Origin: Maylandia zebra
Taxonomy: Eukaryota; Chordata; Actinopteri; Cichliformes; Cichlidae
DNA length: 64,000 nt
Assembly (NCBI RefSeq): GCF_041146795.1
Contig: NC_135170.1
Location: 31,731,533 to 31,795,532 of the forward strand
Direction: 5' to 3'
This document shows, piece after piece, positions 1-12,300 of the stretch. Numbering within the stretch: position 1 is the first letter of the stretch; the number at the start of each line of letters is the position of its first letter. Position numbers and translations under genes: made by a program. A model generated the notes under the pieces. The model saw only the letters and a list, made by a program, of their open reading frames with translations. It was not told the DNA's origin and made no database searches.

Positions 1-811
1 CTTTAAAATTGATGCTATTTTGCATTTATAATATAATGTAGTAGAAAGCTGTGTAACAGAGGAATAAAACACAAATACATTAAGATTGTACTAGAGTAAA
101 TGCATTAGGTTAGGTGGTGGTGTTGGGCATCGTAACATTGCTCCAGTCCAATGGAAGTCCAGCCATACGTGCATTTCAGAGGCAGCCCTGCTGTTACATT
201 TATCACTACAGTATAATTGTGCAGCGCTGCAGACAGAACAGCTGGAGAGAGGGGGGTGACACCGGAGAGTTAACCCACCTCAATTAGGCTAGTAAATGTC
301 AAGTTAACCTAACTGTTGTGACCAGGCTCACGGAAACTCAGCATTCTGTGTCTTTAAAAACTGGTCATGCATAAAAGTTTTCAGTCGGGGAAACAGTTGC
401 CAAAAATTTTATGTGGGCTTGAGTTGGCGTGAAGCAACGTGCCAGTGCAGTCGTCTGGATAGTTTGTGGAAAACAATGCACCTTTATGACACGGTGGAAT
501 CTGCCACCGAGTCAGGTCACTTATGATACTTGATGCTACTTATTGTTTAACAATAGGAAAAAACTGATGTTTGATAGAATAATAGTTTTATATTTAAAGC
601 CTGATATATGTTGGATTTTAATCTTTCTAAATTTGGCACCCCTCATGGAAAAACTCAGTGCAATCTGCAATCACATCGGTCTAAAATGTAAATACACTTT
701 CATCACAGCACCACACACAGACACATATTTTGTGTATTGATTAAATTAAAATGAGCACTTCTCCAATTTAAAAAATGAACTGGCACTCATGGTAATACAG
801 CACAAAGTGGT
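1..811. other. Intergenic, no gene recognised
   Basis: No reading frame here resembles a known family, and I see no recognisable repeat. The segment is AT-rich and ends at the presumed 3' end of the minus-strand cox6a gene. Confidence 0.5.
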
Positions 812-817
812 TTTATT
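812..817 (-). terminator. Poly(A) signal of cox6a
   Basis: The minus strand reads AATAAA about 108 bases after the cox6a stop codon, a suitable distance for its polyadenylation signal. No other candidate lies closer to the stop. Confidence 0.6.
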
Positions 818-924
818 CCTGGCTGTCTACTTGGCCCCTCAGCCGTTTTAATTAAACCAAGTAGACTGCAGACCGGAGTTTGAAGCATGCAGCAGGATAG
901 AGCCGAGAAACTGAGCCGATCCTT

Positions 925-1558
925 TCAGTGATGGGAGCTCTCGTAGCCGTCAGGCAGAGGGTTGGTGTGCGGGTTGTGGAACAGACTGTGGTTTCCATCT
1001 CCCCAGGGAAATTTCTGGAAGGGGACATATAGTATTTTGGAGAAAATGATATTGAAAGAGTGAGCATTTATAGTTAGAAATGGTTGTTAATTAATACATT
1101 AACCAGAGACTCACCTTGGTGCGGATACGCAGGTGAGAATATGGCACAAATTCGAGCTGTTCATGTGAGTGCGCCTGGGCCTTCATGTAAGCATTGGCTA
1201 TGCAGACACTAACCCCAGGAAAGGCCAAGACGATGGTCAGTATCTTCCAGGTCTTTGCTGTCCGAAACAACAGAAATACACAAGTGAAGCACTTGTTAAA
1301 GCACGAGGAATAAATCACAGGACCTGCCTCACTATTGGTCAGTTTGTGATTATTTGCCAGAGCAAGGATAGCTGTCGGCTCTGCAGACATTTCAGTTAAT
1401 GTTCAACTAAAAAGTAAATGTGCCTTAGTTTTGATCTCTAATGGGGAGGCTTTGAACCATTATGGTATTTAGTTATAAAGGACAGGCTGACCTCCTCCTT
1501 CATTGCCTGAATGTGACGCAGCAGCAAGCACCCGGCGAGCGGCTAAGGCGGCCGACAT
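925..1558 (-). CDS. cox6a: Cytochrome c oxidase subunit 6A, three exons, complete
   Basis: This is a nuclear gene for a small single-pass subunit of respiratory complex IV in the mitochondrial inner membrane; in the family, subunit 6A sits at the dimer interface and modulates enzyme activity. Coding exons are 1558-1492, 1257-1115 and 1014-925 (67+143+90 nt), giving 99 aa, the usual family length. The first exon encodes an Arg/Ala-rich start ([18 protein letters not shown]) that looks like a mitochondrial presequence. Exon 2 opens with AKTWKIL and has the membrane segment [19 protein letters not shown], then [12 protein letters not shown]. Exon 3 continues with the hallmark [15 protein letters not shown] and ends [10 protein letters not shown]. 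Introns are in phase 1 and phase 0 with GT-AG ends. The start was chosen because it gives the presequence and the correct frame into exon 2. Which isoform (6A1 or 6A2) it is cannot be decided by eye. No frame damage is visible, so I read it as functional. Confidence 0.93.
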
Positions 1559-2457
1559 CTGAACAGGTGGAATGAGAGAAAACAAAGTTTAATAGCAGCT
1601 GTAGATATAAATAATGCACTTTTTACACCAGAGTGCACGTAGAAACAGACAGAATCTGACTATTGGAATTTTATGTGCAATATAAAAAGTAAAATGAAGC
1701 AACATTTAATTATTTTAATTTTAAGAAGAAATTAAAGATCAGCTGAAAAGAACATGCAGTGATAAGGTTATTTAAACCACGTGTGTCATGTGCTTTAGTA
1801 CCAAACAAAGTAGCTACAAAGCACGTTTGAGCAAAGGCCTACCACTGCTGGTGTATGTCCAGAATTTTGACAGCCCCTTTTTCAGTTAAAATACAGTAAA
1901 ATCTGGTAAAAACTTACTGTTCCTCAGGTAGATGGTGCTCAGTATTCGTTATTGTCCTCTTATTTTTATATCAAACCAGTTCTTTCTCCTCCCCGTTTGT
2001 CCTTCAGTCTGTCCTAAGCTGAACTCTTTGTCAGACTCCTCCCCATTTCAGCCTGACGCCGGGCCAAGAAACATTTATATTTGGTCAAGTGCAAAGGCGG
2101 GCTGATATACATGACGAAGGGGATAGGAAGGAGGTGCTGCAGAGCACATTCAGCCTGCATGAGAAGGGCTCAGAGTTTTTAGATATAAACAGTGTGTTTG
2201 CTTTCATATGTAGTTTCATCCGGAGCATAGCGGTGAAAGTGAGAGAGACACTGGTTCATCTGTGGGTCGAAGGTTCAAAGTAGTCTGGAGTTTATTTACA
2301 CTTAGCATTATATTCACATCAGTTTACATCAGCAGTTTACATACATCGTGCACATGCATGCACTGGTGATTTGGGGGTTTTAATGATCAGTTGACATCTG
2401 CAGACATCTTTAAAAATAGGACTCGAGTGCACACATTTTAATTTATCTGTGTATTTA
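1559..2457. other. Upstream region of cox6a, no gene
   Basis: This stretch lies immediately upstream of cox6a on the minus strand and should hold its 5' UTR and promoter. It is moderately GC-rich near 1500-1560 and has no clear TATA box. The open frames here resemble nothing I know. Confidence 0.4.
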
Positions 2458-3187
2458 CAGTGCTGTGAAAAAGTATTTGCCCCTTTCCTGATTTCTTTAA
2501 AAAAGTGGTTTTAAAATGGTGATTTCATCTTTTAAGAGAAGAAAGACATCCAAACCTGCCCCTAAACCTAATAACTGGTTGTGTAACCGGTGCCAGCATG
2601 AACTGCAATCAAATGTTTGGGTTTTCTAACATGAACGGTGTGTTTAAGGTCATGCAAAAGCATCTCAATCAGTCTGGACTTTGACTAGGCCACTCCAATT
2701 TATTTATTTATTTTTTTAAAGCCACGCTTTCTTCAAATCTCTGTCCTACGTTCTCCTTCAGAATTTTCTGGTAAAGAGCAGAATTCATGGTTCCAGCAAT
2801 TACAACAGACGTCCAGGTCCTAAAACGGCAAAGCAGCCCGAGACCATCACGCTGCACGACTATGTTTGAGTGTTGGTCTGAAGTTCTTTTTAAGAACCTC
2901 GCGATAAGTTCAGTTCTTTTTGGTCAGCAGTGGTTTTCTACTTGGAAATCTCCATTATTGCCGTTCCTATTATTGAATCCTGATCTCTGACTTTAACAGG
3001 TGAGGCTTTAGGCAAGTGAGGCTTGCAGCTCCTTAGATGATATCCTGGGTTCTTTTGTGACCCGGGTTATCTTAGTCTAATATAAATTTTAATATTAGAC
3101 TAAGATGATGATCTGAAACATCTAAACAAATATGCAAAAACGAGAAATCAGATTCAGAAGGGAGGCAAATAAATTCCTGTGGCACTG
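2458..3187. mobile_element. Decayed non-autonomous Tc1/mariner-type element
   Basis: The element is bounded by TA dinucleotides (2456-2457 and 3188-3189). Its ends are imperfect inverted repeats: the left reads CAGTGCTGTGAAAAAGTATT, and the right end reverse-complements to CAGTGCCACAGGAATTTATT. The interior carries text typical of a common teleost non-autonomous family (GTCCAGGTCCTAAAACGGCA, then AAGCAGCCCGAGACCATCA). No transposase frame survives. The inverted ends differ at many positions, so the copy is old. A 34-nt hairpin lies at 3071-3104. Confidence 0.7.
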
Positions 3188-6100
3188 TAGATGCTACTGT
3201 TGTGAACACTCTTCTTAATGCATGGAAAGTCTAGCATCCTGAGACTCTGAGCATTAGAAACAGGAGATTAGTGGAGGATTAGCTAGCGTCAGAGTCACAG
3301 TCCAGGATAAAAACACAAAACATCCAGGAGTACAGCAAGAAGATGGCAGATGAGCTTCTCCAAGAGTGCCTCAGGCAGCAGTGATGATGAATAAGAGAAG
3401 GTCCTGTCATGTAAGACCAAGCATGCATGGGATGTACCATCAACAGACAGGAAGGAAATCCTGCCAGTGGTTAGAAGCACCAGATCCACAGAGGCAGGAC
3501 TAAGAAGATGAGAGGGAGCTTTTATTTACTTATGTAATTCTAGTCTTTTGGTGTCATTATATTGGTACCTCAGACTGAGGTGTGCATCTTTTTGATAGAC
3601 TCAAGGAAGCAGCAGAAATATCATCCTAAATCCAAATGTACGCACACCAGGTCATAGATGCAGTTTAATTTTGGCTCTAATCTACTTGTAAAACCCTTCA
3701 TTAATGTGTTAGGTCTTAATTGACTCGTCAGAACTTAAGCATTAAAGGTCAAGAATTGTCATTAGGAGTTGCTGATGAAACTTCCAGAGCTTAATAAATC
3801 CTCAGAGTCTTCAAATCTTGCCATAACAAAGGACGACCATTGAGTTGAGGCTCAGATTGAGGATCTGTTAATGAAGCTAATTAATGCCTTCAAAAGCAGG
3901 CTATAAAAAGACATTAAGGTGCTTTCACTCTGTAATTTCCGGCATCCAGAATGTCATTAAGAAATGCAGTTAAAGACGAACTGTGGAAGTCAAGACAAGA
4001 TCTTAATGATGAAGAGAACTTTGAGATAAAACTGCAAGTTTGCTGAAAAGAAAAGCCCCAAACTGCTGCAAGCCTGGTGTAGCATCTCACGTGAGTGGTG
4101 GCACACGTTTCCACTCATGATTACAGTGGGTCCATGTGAGAAAGTCAGTAATAGAAAACCTTACCTGTGACATCATGACAAAGGTCAGCTCTAGTCCTCA
4201 AGTAAACTTCTTGATGAGTGGATAAATAACGTTTAAATCAAAGTTCCTGGCCACAGTTAGAAGCATTTGATGAAAAAGTGCGTCTATTCTGCTGCGAGAT
4301 GTTTGGCAGTCAGTGCACAGAAAAAGAGCAGACTGTCCAGCAGATGGGGTAGTGCTGCTGTGAAAAGCAAACTGTCCTTAAACGCTCCTTTAGGCCTCCT
4401 GTGCTGTTGCTCTGTAATGTTAAACACTTTCATTTCTGCACTGAACACTACTTCCTCCCTCTGAAAGTTCAGCAGTTTCATTAGAGTTCATTAGACTGCT
4501 GCAAGTTTTGTCATATGTATCGATTTTGGTTGATTTACTGCACACAGCTTGGATGCCGAATGGTGTTAACGGAGTCTGTTTTACACCTGTGTCGGGTCAT
4601 AAATCACATTTTTTAAAAACTTTTTTAACATTAAAAAATATCTCCATAAAAAGGTAGCATCTCCACTTTGAGTTCTCCTCTCCATGAGTGTTAATTTGCA
4701 ATTTTCACACTCAGTAATGGCTTTGTCGTCTCTGTTTGGACGGCTTCAGGCTGCAGAGCAAACAGCAGCGAGAGCCAGCGGTGATGTCAGCCAGACATGC
4801 AAGCATCCTGTCTGAACGTCTAGCACTTGTGTTATTTTGGGCAGAGGTTAGGCGCCATCTCACTGCACACACTGAGGTTTGCATGTGCTGCAGCTGTGCT
4901 GAAGTTAAAGCGGCCAAAACTGCAGTCAACCTCAAGAGATGTTATTTCAATCGCCCACTGACCTATCAAAGCTCTGCGTTGATAAGTATCTGTAAACAGG
5001 CATTCAAATCGAAACAAAATGTATTCGGTATAGAAGTTCACGATTCATATGAGTCTACTGTTGCAGAACTTTAGACGCTCCAAAAGTTGTGCAAGAGAAT
5101 CAGATTTAACAAATTAAACTAAAATATTACATATATTACATTGTTTTTGGTGTTATCCCCTTTTTTGTTATGCAACTGTTATTTATTCAGGTGGGCAGAG
5201 TTTAGTTCATATTAAAAAACCCTCTCGGTTTTCACATTTTTCTGCAGCTCTACTGTACTTTACTGCTTTAGATCCATGGAGGTGGCACCAAGGAATATGA
5301 GATCAGTTTCTTGGATGGTCCGTTTACTTTGATCTCAAATGTATCACAAAAACAACACAAAACCCAGGGAGTGTGGCAGTTTGGCAGATTTAATTTGCTT
5401 TTTGTGATGTTCGTTATTATGAATCACACTGGCTTACGTGGCTGTTCATTTATGTTTTCCTCTAGTGCCATCATAAGGTTGATAACTTCAAAGAAATAAT
5501 AATCCCATTAGCCTAAGCTGCACTACTGCGATACTGAGCATGGTCAAAATTACTCCTGCTTAGCAGCGCTGTGCCTGAATTCTCACTATCTGAGCTAAGT
5601 GTCTCTCCAGCATTGAACACAGCACCTTTGTCTGTAGGCAGGATGAAGGACAGCTGCACGCAGATTGAACTGATTCAACAGCTTTTCTGCACAAGCTTCA
5701 GGAACAGCGCCTTTCAGTAGTGTGTGTGGAGGCAGCCAGAGGAAACACTGCAGACTAAACATGGAGAGGCACGTGTAAATTAAAAATATGGGCAAACATC
5801 GCTGAGGTGATAGTCTTGTAATTAGTCTCATTCCACTTATACTTGTTTTGCATTTATAGAACAAATGGTTTAAAACATCCATCAAACTGTTCTGAAATTT
5901 TTTTTAAAAAAAGGAACCTCAGGTGCTTCGACCCTTCCTGACATCCCTTAACACCCACACAGCTGAGTCTGTGGATATTTCCTGCCAAGAGAAAGACAAC
6001 GGTGGATTGTATGCAATGCAATAAGTGTGTGAGATGTTGGACAGAAGCGAAGAGAACCTCCGCCAGCCTGTCTCACATGCGTTCACATGAGAACAGCTCA

Positions 6101-6284
6101 CACCTAAGCGCTTTGTTGAATTAAGAACTTCAAGGCTACGGTTTCTGTCATTAAGCAAACCAAATCAGGATTACAAATCATTTTGGAATGGCAGTTTTTC
6201 TACCTTTGATTATATGTATATTGAAAGTATAGAGAAATAATCACTTAAAATAGGAAGTAAGAGATGGAAATGGACCGAATGCTA
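3188..6284. other. Intergenic, nothing recognised
   Basis: About 3.1 kb without a supported gene. Several frames of 60-110 codons are open, but none has a recognisable domain, splice pattern or codon bias. Low-copy regulatory DNA cannot be excluded. Confidence 0.45.
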
Positions 6285-6572
6285 TAGGGTGGGGTACACT
6301 CTGGACATGTCGCTACACTGTCACATGGCTAACGCAAAGAAATAAGAGCGACCATTCACACTTGTATTCACACCTATGGGCAATTTAGAATCACCAATTA
6401 GCCTAACCCTACTAGCTGCATGTCTTTGGACTGTGGGATGTAGTTGGAGTAGCCAGAGAAAACCCACACAGAGATTGGGAGAAATCCACACAGAAAGCCT
6501 CTGAGCAGATGGTGGTGCAGAGATTCTGCTGTGAGGCAACAGTGCTAACCACGGTGCCACTGTGCTGCCCCT
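6285..6572 (+). repeat. Teleost interspersed repeat (CTATGGGCAATTTAGA family)
   Basis: The segment contains CACACCTATGGGCAATTTAG, then GCATGTCTTTGGACTGTGGG and TGTGAGGCAACAGTGCTAAC, text known from very abundant fish repeats usually attached to LINE 3' regions. Diverged relatives occur at 37,790-37,945 (reverse orientation), 42,085-42,345 and 54,775-54,910 of this window. No coding capacity. Confidence 0.65.
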
Positions 6573-6599
6573 TAAGTAGTAACAGAACAAGTACATATA

Positions 6600-7153
6600 C
6601 AGTACTGTGCAAAAGTTTTAGGGGGGCGAGAAAAATGCTGTAAACAAAGAATGCTTTCAAAAAATGGAAGTGTTAATCATTTATTTTCATCAGTCAACAC
6701 AATGCAGTGAATGAACAAAAGAGAAATCTAAATCAAATCAATATGTGGTGTGACCACCCTTTGCTTTCAAAACAGCATCAGTTCTTCTAGCTACACTTAC
6801 ACACAGTTTTTGAAGGAACTCGGCTGGTAGGTTGTTCCAAATATCTTGGAGAATTAACCACAGATCTTCTGTGGATGTAGGCTTCCTCACATACTTCTGT
6901 CTCTTTGTGCAATTTCCAGACACACTCGATGATGTTGAGATCAGGGCTCTGTGTGGGCCGCACCATCACTTCCAGTACTTTTTGTTCTTCTTTATGCTGA
7001 AGATAGTTCTAAATGACTTTGGCTTTGTGGTTGGGGTTGTTGTTTCTGCTGCAGAATACATTTGGGGCCAGTAAACAATCATTTATATTTCCAAGAGCAT
7101 TCATTGTTTACTGCATTTTTTCCACACCTGCCTAAAACTTTTGCACAGTACTG
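6600..7153 (-). mobile_element. Internally deleted Tc1-like transposon, both ends intact
   Basis: This 554-bp element is flanked by TA (6598-6599, 7154-7155). Its ends are exact inverted repeats beginning CAGTACTGTGCAAAAGTTTT, so both termini are complete. Between them, on the minus strand near 6969-6780, is a piece of Tc1 transposase containing QSPDLNIIE, the conserved stretch around the last catalytic acidic residue of the DDE domain. The N-terminal DNA-binding part and most of the catalytic core are gone, so it could only have moved by use of another copy's enzyme. Identical termini suggest it is younger than the other two Tc1 relics here. Confidence 0.88.
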
Positions 7154-7302
7154 TACATATACAGTCCATTATAAGTGAAACAGTAAGAGAAATCTGCAGG
7201 TGCATAGTTTGCTTATTTGGCATTGATTGGATTTATTCAGTAGTGACACAGCTAGAGAGAAAGCATCTGCTTCTTCACAGACAAAAGTCTGTTAAACTGC
7301 CT

Positions 7303-7331
7303 CTTTTCTTTTCTTTTCTTTTCTTTTCTTT
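7303..7331 (+). repeat. (CTTTT)n short tandem repeat
   Basis: Five or more tandem copies of a CTTTT unit, directly visible. Confidence 0.85.
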
Positions 7332-7419
7332 GCCCCTGCGACTGAGGATAATGTGTCTTGGTGAACTGGAAATAAAAGAAAATAACAGTTAAAAAATTGA
7401 CAATGGCTCAATAAACCTT

Positions 7420-7775
7420 CTCCGGTCTGAAAACTCCTGAAGCAGATCTTTCATTGTTGCCCTGATTTTAAGGAAACGCAGCGGATTATCTGTTTCCATC
7501 TCTTGCTGTCGTTTGCATTTTTCGGTGTCGCTCCAACCGCCCGCATGCTCCCTCTCATCACGTCTGCATTTTGTTTCCCTCTTGCCTCGCAGCTCCATCT
7601 TTGCCATCCTTCTCCCAGTGAACCCAGTATCTCTCACCTGCATATGTCCATGCCTACTCAGTCTCACCTCTCTTACTTTATCCCTGAACTGTCTAGCCTG
7701 AGCTAGCCCTTTGAGGTACTCATTCCTAATCCTTTCTATTCTTGTTGCTCCCAATGCAACTCTAAGCATCCTTGC
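7420..7775 (-). mobile_element. LINE fragment, reverse transcriptase C-terminal end
   Basis: The minus strand encodes MLRVALGATRIERIRNEYLK, then VREVRLSRHGHMQVRDTGFT and RRMAKMELRGKR. This is the familiar C-terminal tail of a teleost non-LTR retrotransposon polyprotein (family consensus roughly LGVTRMDRIRNEY, RLRWFGHVQRRD). The fragment is 5'-truncated and its far end is out of frame with the family consensus. A matching upstream part of the same family lies at 58,010-58,360. I cannot assign the clade by eye; RTE-like is my best guess. Confidence 0.75.
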
Positions 7776-8574
7776 ATTTAATTAAAACTGAAGGCTCAGA
7801 TTTGAGAGTCCCGATTTAGGGATGGGTGACTTGCTTTCAGTGTGTCGCCACTGTTTAGTATTGTCCCAATCTCTGGTTGTGCAGTCTTCTCCTTGGGGCT
7901 TTAGATAGAAAAATACATGCAAGGCTTTTGCTTTGTTTTTTTGTGTGAAACTTGCTCATTGTCATGAGTCAACCAGTGCATACAGAGTCATGCAGTTTTA
8001 GTATGTTTTCATATTTTAATTGCAACTTTTATCAGTGCCTAATATCGTTGCCTTTTACAGTGCAAAGTACGATAGTAGAGTCTAGTATGAGCTAATCTGC
8101 TGAGGGGAAACAGTTCAACCTTTCTCTTATGGGATGAATATGAGTGAGACAGGACTGCAGAGTGACTGGGTGCAGACACTTGAGCAAACCGTGAGAAGCC
8201 AGATTTGACCATCAGTATTGCCCCACCATGACTGAGACGGGAGGGGATCCAGAGTGACGCGAGCGGTGTTTCTCCACAGTGGAAACTTCCATATAACACC
8301 CATCACATGAGCAGCGCCCATGTGGACAGAATGAGTGGAGGGAAAGTTCTGTGTGTCTATTATCTGCTGTATGGATGTTTTCCAACAGTTTGACATAACA
8401 CGCACACTTATGTGCCACTCAGGTTTTACTGTATGAGACTTGTTCAAGGTGTTTTTGTTTTAATTTTCATCTGCAAGTGGAAATGTTCAATGCTACTGAA
8501 CACTGAAGTTGTTCACAGGACTCTGGGCAGCCCTATGTAGCAGTCAGCAAGTGTGAGCAGCTTTGCAAAAGCAG
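7776..8574. other. Intergenic, nothing recognised
   Basis: No supported gene. A 106-codon open frame on the minus strand (8127-8447) has no recognisable features and is probably chance. Confidence 0.4.
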
Positions 8575-9345
8575 AAGCTGTGGCATTTTGCTGGTATTGA
8601 GCATTGAAGCATGCATTAACACGATGCAACAGTCTTCCCAGGATTGGTTTTCTCCAGCAAATTCACCCCAAAGTCAGACCATGCAAAGCTAATAGAAGCA
8701 GCAAAAATCCCAAGAGCTCAATTTCAGCCTCTGCAAGGCCTCAGCTAGCATGTTGAATGTTAAAGTTCCTCACTGTACTTTGAGTAAAAGCCTGAACAAG
8801 TGTGGCTTGTTTTAGAAGGATTGCCAGGAGAAAACCTCTTCTCTCGAAAAAGAAGATGATAGCATGCCTTAGGTTTGCAAAGCTGCATCTGAAAAAACCA
8901 CAAGACTTTTGGAATAATGTTCTTTATGCAGATGAGACCAAACTGAAGATGTTTGGCTACATTTTTAGAAACACAGCAAATAATCAAAAGTACCTCAAAT
9001 CAACTAAAGCTTGGACCAAACTGGGTTATGCTACAGGACAATGATCCTAAACAAAGCAGAAAATCTTCAAGCGAATGTTTTTGAACTATAACAAGAATCA
9101 AGGTGCAACAATGGCCGAGGCAAAACTAACTGCCTGTAAACTAATGAACTAAGCAACATTGTAAAGAAGAGTGGGCAAAAATTCCTCCACATCCATCTGA
9201 GAGACTGATGAAGTCATACAGTGAACAATTATTAAATTATCACTGATAAAGTTTGTTCTACAAGCTACTGAATTATGGGTTGCACTCAGTTTTTCAAAGG
9301 ACTGCACGGGGCCATGCAAAAACTTTCTTTTGCTTGTGGTTACGT
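8575..9345 (+). mobile_element. Tc1-like transposon remnant with transposase fragments
   Basis: The plus strand aligns by memory with a standard fish Tc1 transposase. Around 8680-8800 is the decayed DNA-binding region, where ATGTTGAATGTTAAAGTTCC encodes the MLNVKV stretch. At 8820-8990 it encodes RRKPLLSKKKMIACLRFAKL, then HLKKPQDFWNNVLYADETKL, which includes the first catalytic Asp in its DET motif. The frame then jumps to a late segment, GYATGQ beside CAGGACAATGATCCTAAAC (QDNDPK). After 9100 come remnants of the RCKEEWAKIPP region. A middle block of several hundred bases is missing and stops interrupt the frame. I find no clear terminal inverted repeats. It is inactive. Confidence 0.82.
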
Positions 9346-12300
9346 TAAATATAACCAAGATATATATCTGGAACTAAAGCATGCTAATAATGAAACTAGG
9401 ATCCTTATGGTGATTCAATATAGCCTGCAAGCTATTTAATACATAATACATACGTTTCATTCCATATAGTCAAATTTCATTTAACATTTTCAAACAAAAA
9501 CAGTTCCTAAACTGATATATCATCAGGTTTCCAGAAATGTTCTCAGCTTTCTTTCACAAACAGTTATTTTGAAAAATTCTGGGAGCTCAATTTTATGATA
9601 GACTCCCTGATTAAATACTGTTGGTGTATGTAACGTCTTCAAAAGACACACAAAAAAATAAATAAATTGTGAGAGGTTTCAGCCCTCCACAAGCACTGAC
9701 CGAACTTTTAGCTGAAACACCTTCCCTAAAAACCAGCACCAGTACAGTCACTCGGCAGGTCTTTGTGTTCTTCTCTTTATGCTACATGGAGCTTAACACT
9801 AATATTAAGCCCCCCTGGAGGTGACCCACAGTGCTTCACAAGCTGGATGAAGACGAGCATAAAACCTCCAATAAACAGTTCTGTTCCAAACTGCCACAGC
9901 GAAAGTCTACAAAGAGTAAACAATGGTTGTTTTTCCAGGGTGAAGGTTTACTTCACTGAGACAAAACTGTTCCTTTCTGATGACAGATATTGACATTACG
10001 AGCAATGATAAGTAATTCCATGTGTTTGTATTTACACAAGACCACCAAGTTGATCATCTTATTGGCTGCAATTGGAAAACTTAATATCAAAGGTGACTTT
10101 AAACCTACTCAGGTGTTTTTCACTGTCCATGTGCCCTCGTTACATTGTATCCAAGTCTTTGTTAATGCTTAAGTTTGGTTTCACAGTTCCTGTTGAGCAT
10201 TTTTGTTTGTTTTAAGTGTCTTGCTTACCACTATTTTACTGAATCAGAACATTTCAGTCCAACTGACCTTCATCAGGTACAAAACGATGTATTAGAAGCC
10301 ATGTAAAATGCATACAATCTGACTTACAATGTGACTTATTAAAAAAAAGTGGTAAGTAAGTTTGTAAAAATTCTTTCTCTCTCCTATGCATCTGTTGTTC
10401 ATTCAGGTGTGCAGAGATTTTGAACCAGTTGTTTATTTTAAATGAAAATGGAGCCGTGACTCTTTCTAAATGCTACCTGATTGCTTCTTATTGACAAGAA
10501 TGTGTCATATGTGCATTTTAATTTCAACAAATAGTGAAATGGAGACCAGAATTAAGCCTTTGGCCACAACAGTTATGGAGCAGGCATCGATGACATCAAA
10601 CACGACACTGATTAAAGCGATTTTTATTTCCTGTTGTGGACACAAACACGATCAGCTGCAGACACCATGGACGAGTCATTCCTGTTATAATTCTTTGAAG
10701 TCTGCTTAAAGTCCGACTGAAGGGCGTAGTTGCTGCGTTGTAAAGTAACATCTCTGTAGATGTCTGCGTGGAACCTTACGCTCAGTGTCTGACGATGAAA
10801 GCTGCATCACTCGGACCAGAGGGGATCCTAGCAGATGTGCTGAAACCGTAACACGCCCATAACTCAGACTGAGTATGCAAAGGGGGATTAATGTAGAGAG
10901 GGGGTTGCAAAGCAGCTTGCAGGTGCATCAGCAAAAGTAGATGGGCTAAAGTAACTTATATAATACTCCCTGTGTGGGATTTGCCTAATGGGTGCGTAAT
11001 AGGATATCAGCTGATCTACCAGGAGGTAAATCAGAGTCCTCAATTCAACTCTTACCCAAAGTGTCAGCTGTTAAAAAGTCAATTGTACAGGTCACTCGTG
11101 CTCTCCTCTTTTCTTCTTAAAGGACACATGAGGGCAACACATGGCACATTATATGTATATACTGGGGTACAGTGTTTTACCGACCACACTGAACACACCG
11201 TCCAGATGTGTCTCTCCAAACTGAAGTTATATTACTCTTCTCTCGGTTAATGAGCCAACACACTTCATACCACCCGCTCTTCTTTTCAGAGCTTTGACTT
11301 CTCCTCGTGATAAACTCGCACACTCCTTATAAATGCATTGTTTTAAAGGCACCTCTCAAATGTGTAGACAGATAAATATTTGGAGGTGAATCATGGGTGA
11401 ACGAGTAATGAGTCAGACGTGGCTCCTGTTATTGTCTTACGCTCGGTACCACCAGGGGAGACGATGTGGTGGTCTGCACGTGTGACTTCAGTTTTCCTTC
11501 TGTGGCGTCTTTAAAAGCAAAAACATCGCATGTGGTTCTTCGTTCCAGTCAGACGTTTGCATCGAGCGCTGCCGTGCCTCAGGTTAAGACATAAACTTAA
11601 ACATTACATTAAAAAAATGGCTTTCATGCACAGGACCTCACACACTCTATATGATCCTGAGCTTGGCATTGATATTGCCATGGGTTAATGCTTCTTGTGC
11701 CCAGTCTCAACAGACTGTAGTGGCACACACTGCTGTCTATGTTGTCCCAGAGATGGCAGCTGACAGCCTGTTTTAAGAGATTACAATGCTCCCCTGTAGA
11801 AAAGTTCTTAAAATTACATTTTAATTGAGGTTTGAGACTACTGGAGACACAGCAGTACCTTGTGCACACAAATATAATAATGTCGTCATGTATTAAGTCT
11901 GCAATTTCCAAGTTCCTTTTTTAACCGGGATATTTGAATTTATACGAACAGATTCTTTTTGTATACTCCTTTCCCCCCTCTGTTTAGGAGGTGCAGTATT
12001 TGTTCTACTAACAAAAAGCAGGAAAAACCGGCCTGCTGTTAAACATTATTTAGTTTATGTGGAAAAGGAGTTCAGATGTGTCATAATTATCTGCAAATCA
12101 TCTGTCTTCACTTTCATATATAAATGTTTTCCAGGGCATGGGTGCTGTATTTGCATTAGTGAGCAGGGAAATTGAGTTTGTGTGTGTGTCATCAGCTTTT
12201 TTCATAGTTGTTCCTCGAACTGAAGAGAGTCGGTATGGAGAAAACACTGTTGTGTGTTTTTCAGTGGCCTTTTGTCTGAGCTGTTTAGAAAAGCATCCAA

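Noticed and set aside
8127-8447. 106-codon minus-strand frame in intergenic DNA
   Set aside because: No domain, no plausible splice context, and no similarity I recognise; length is compatible with chance.
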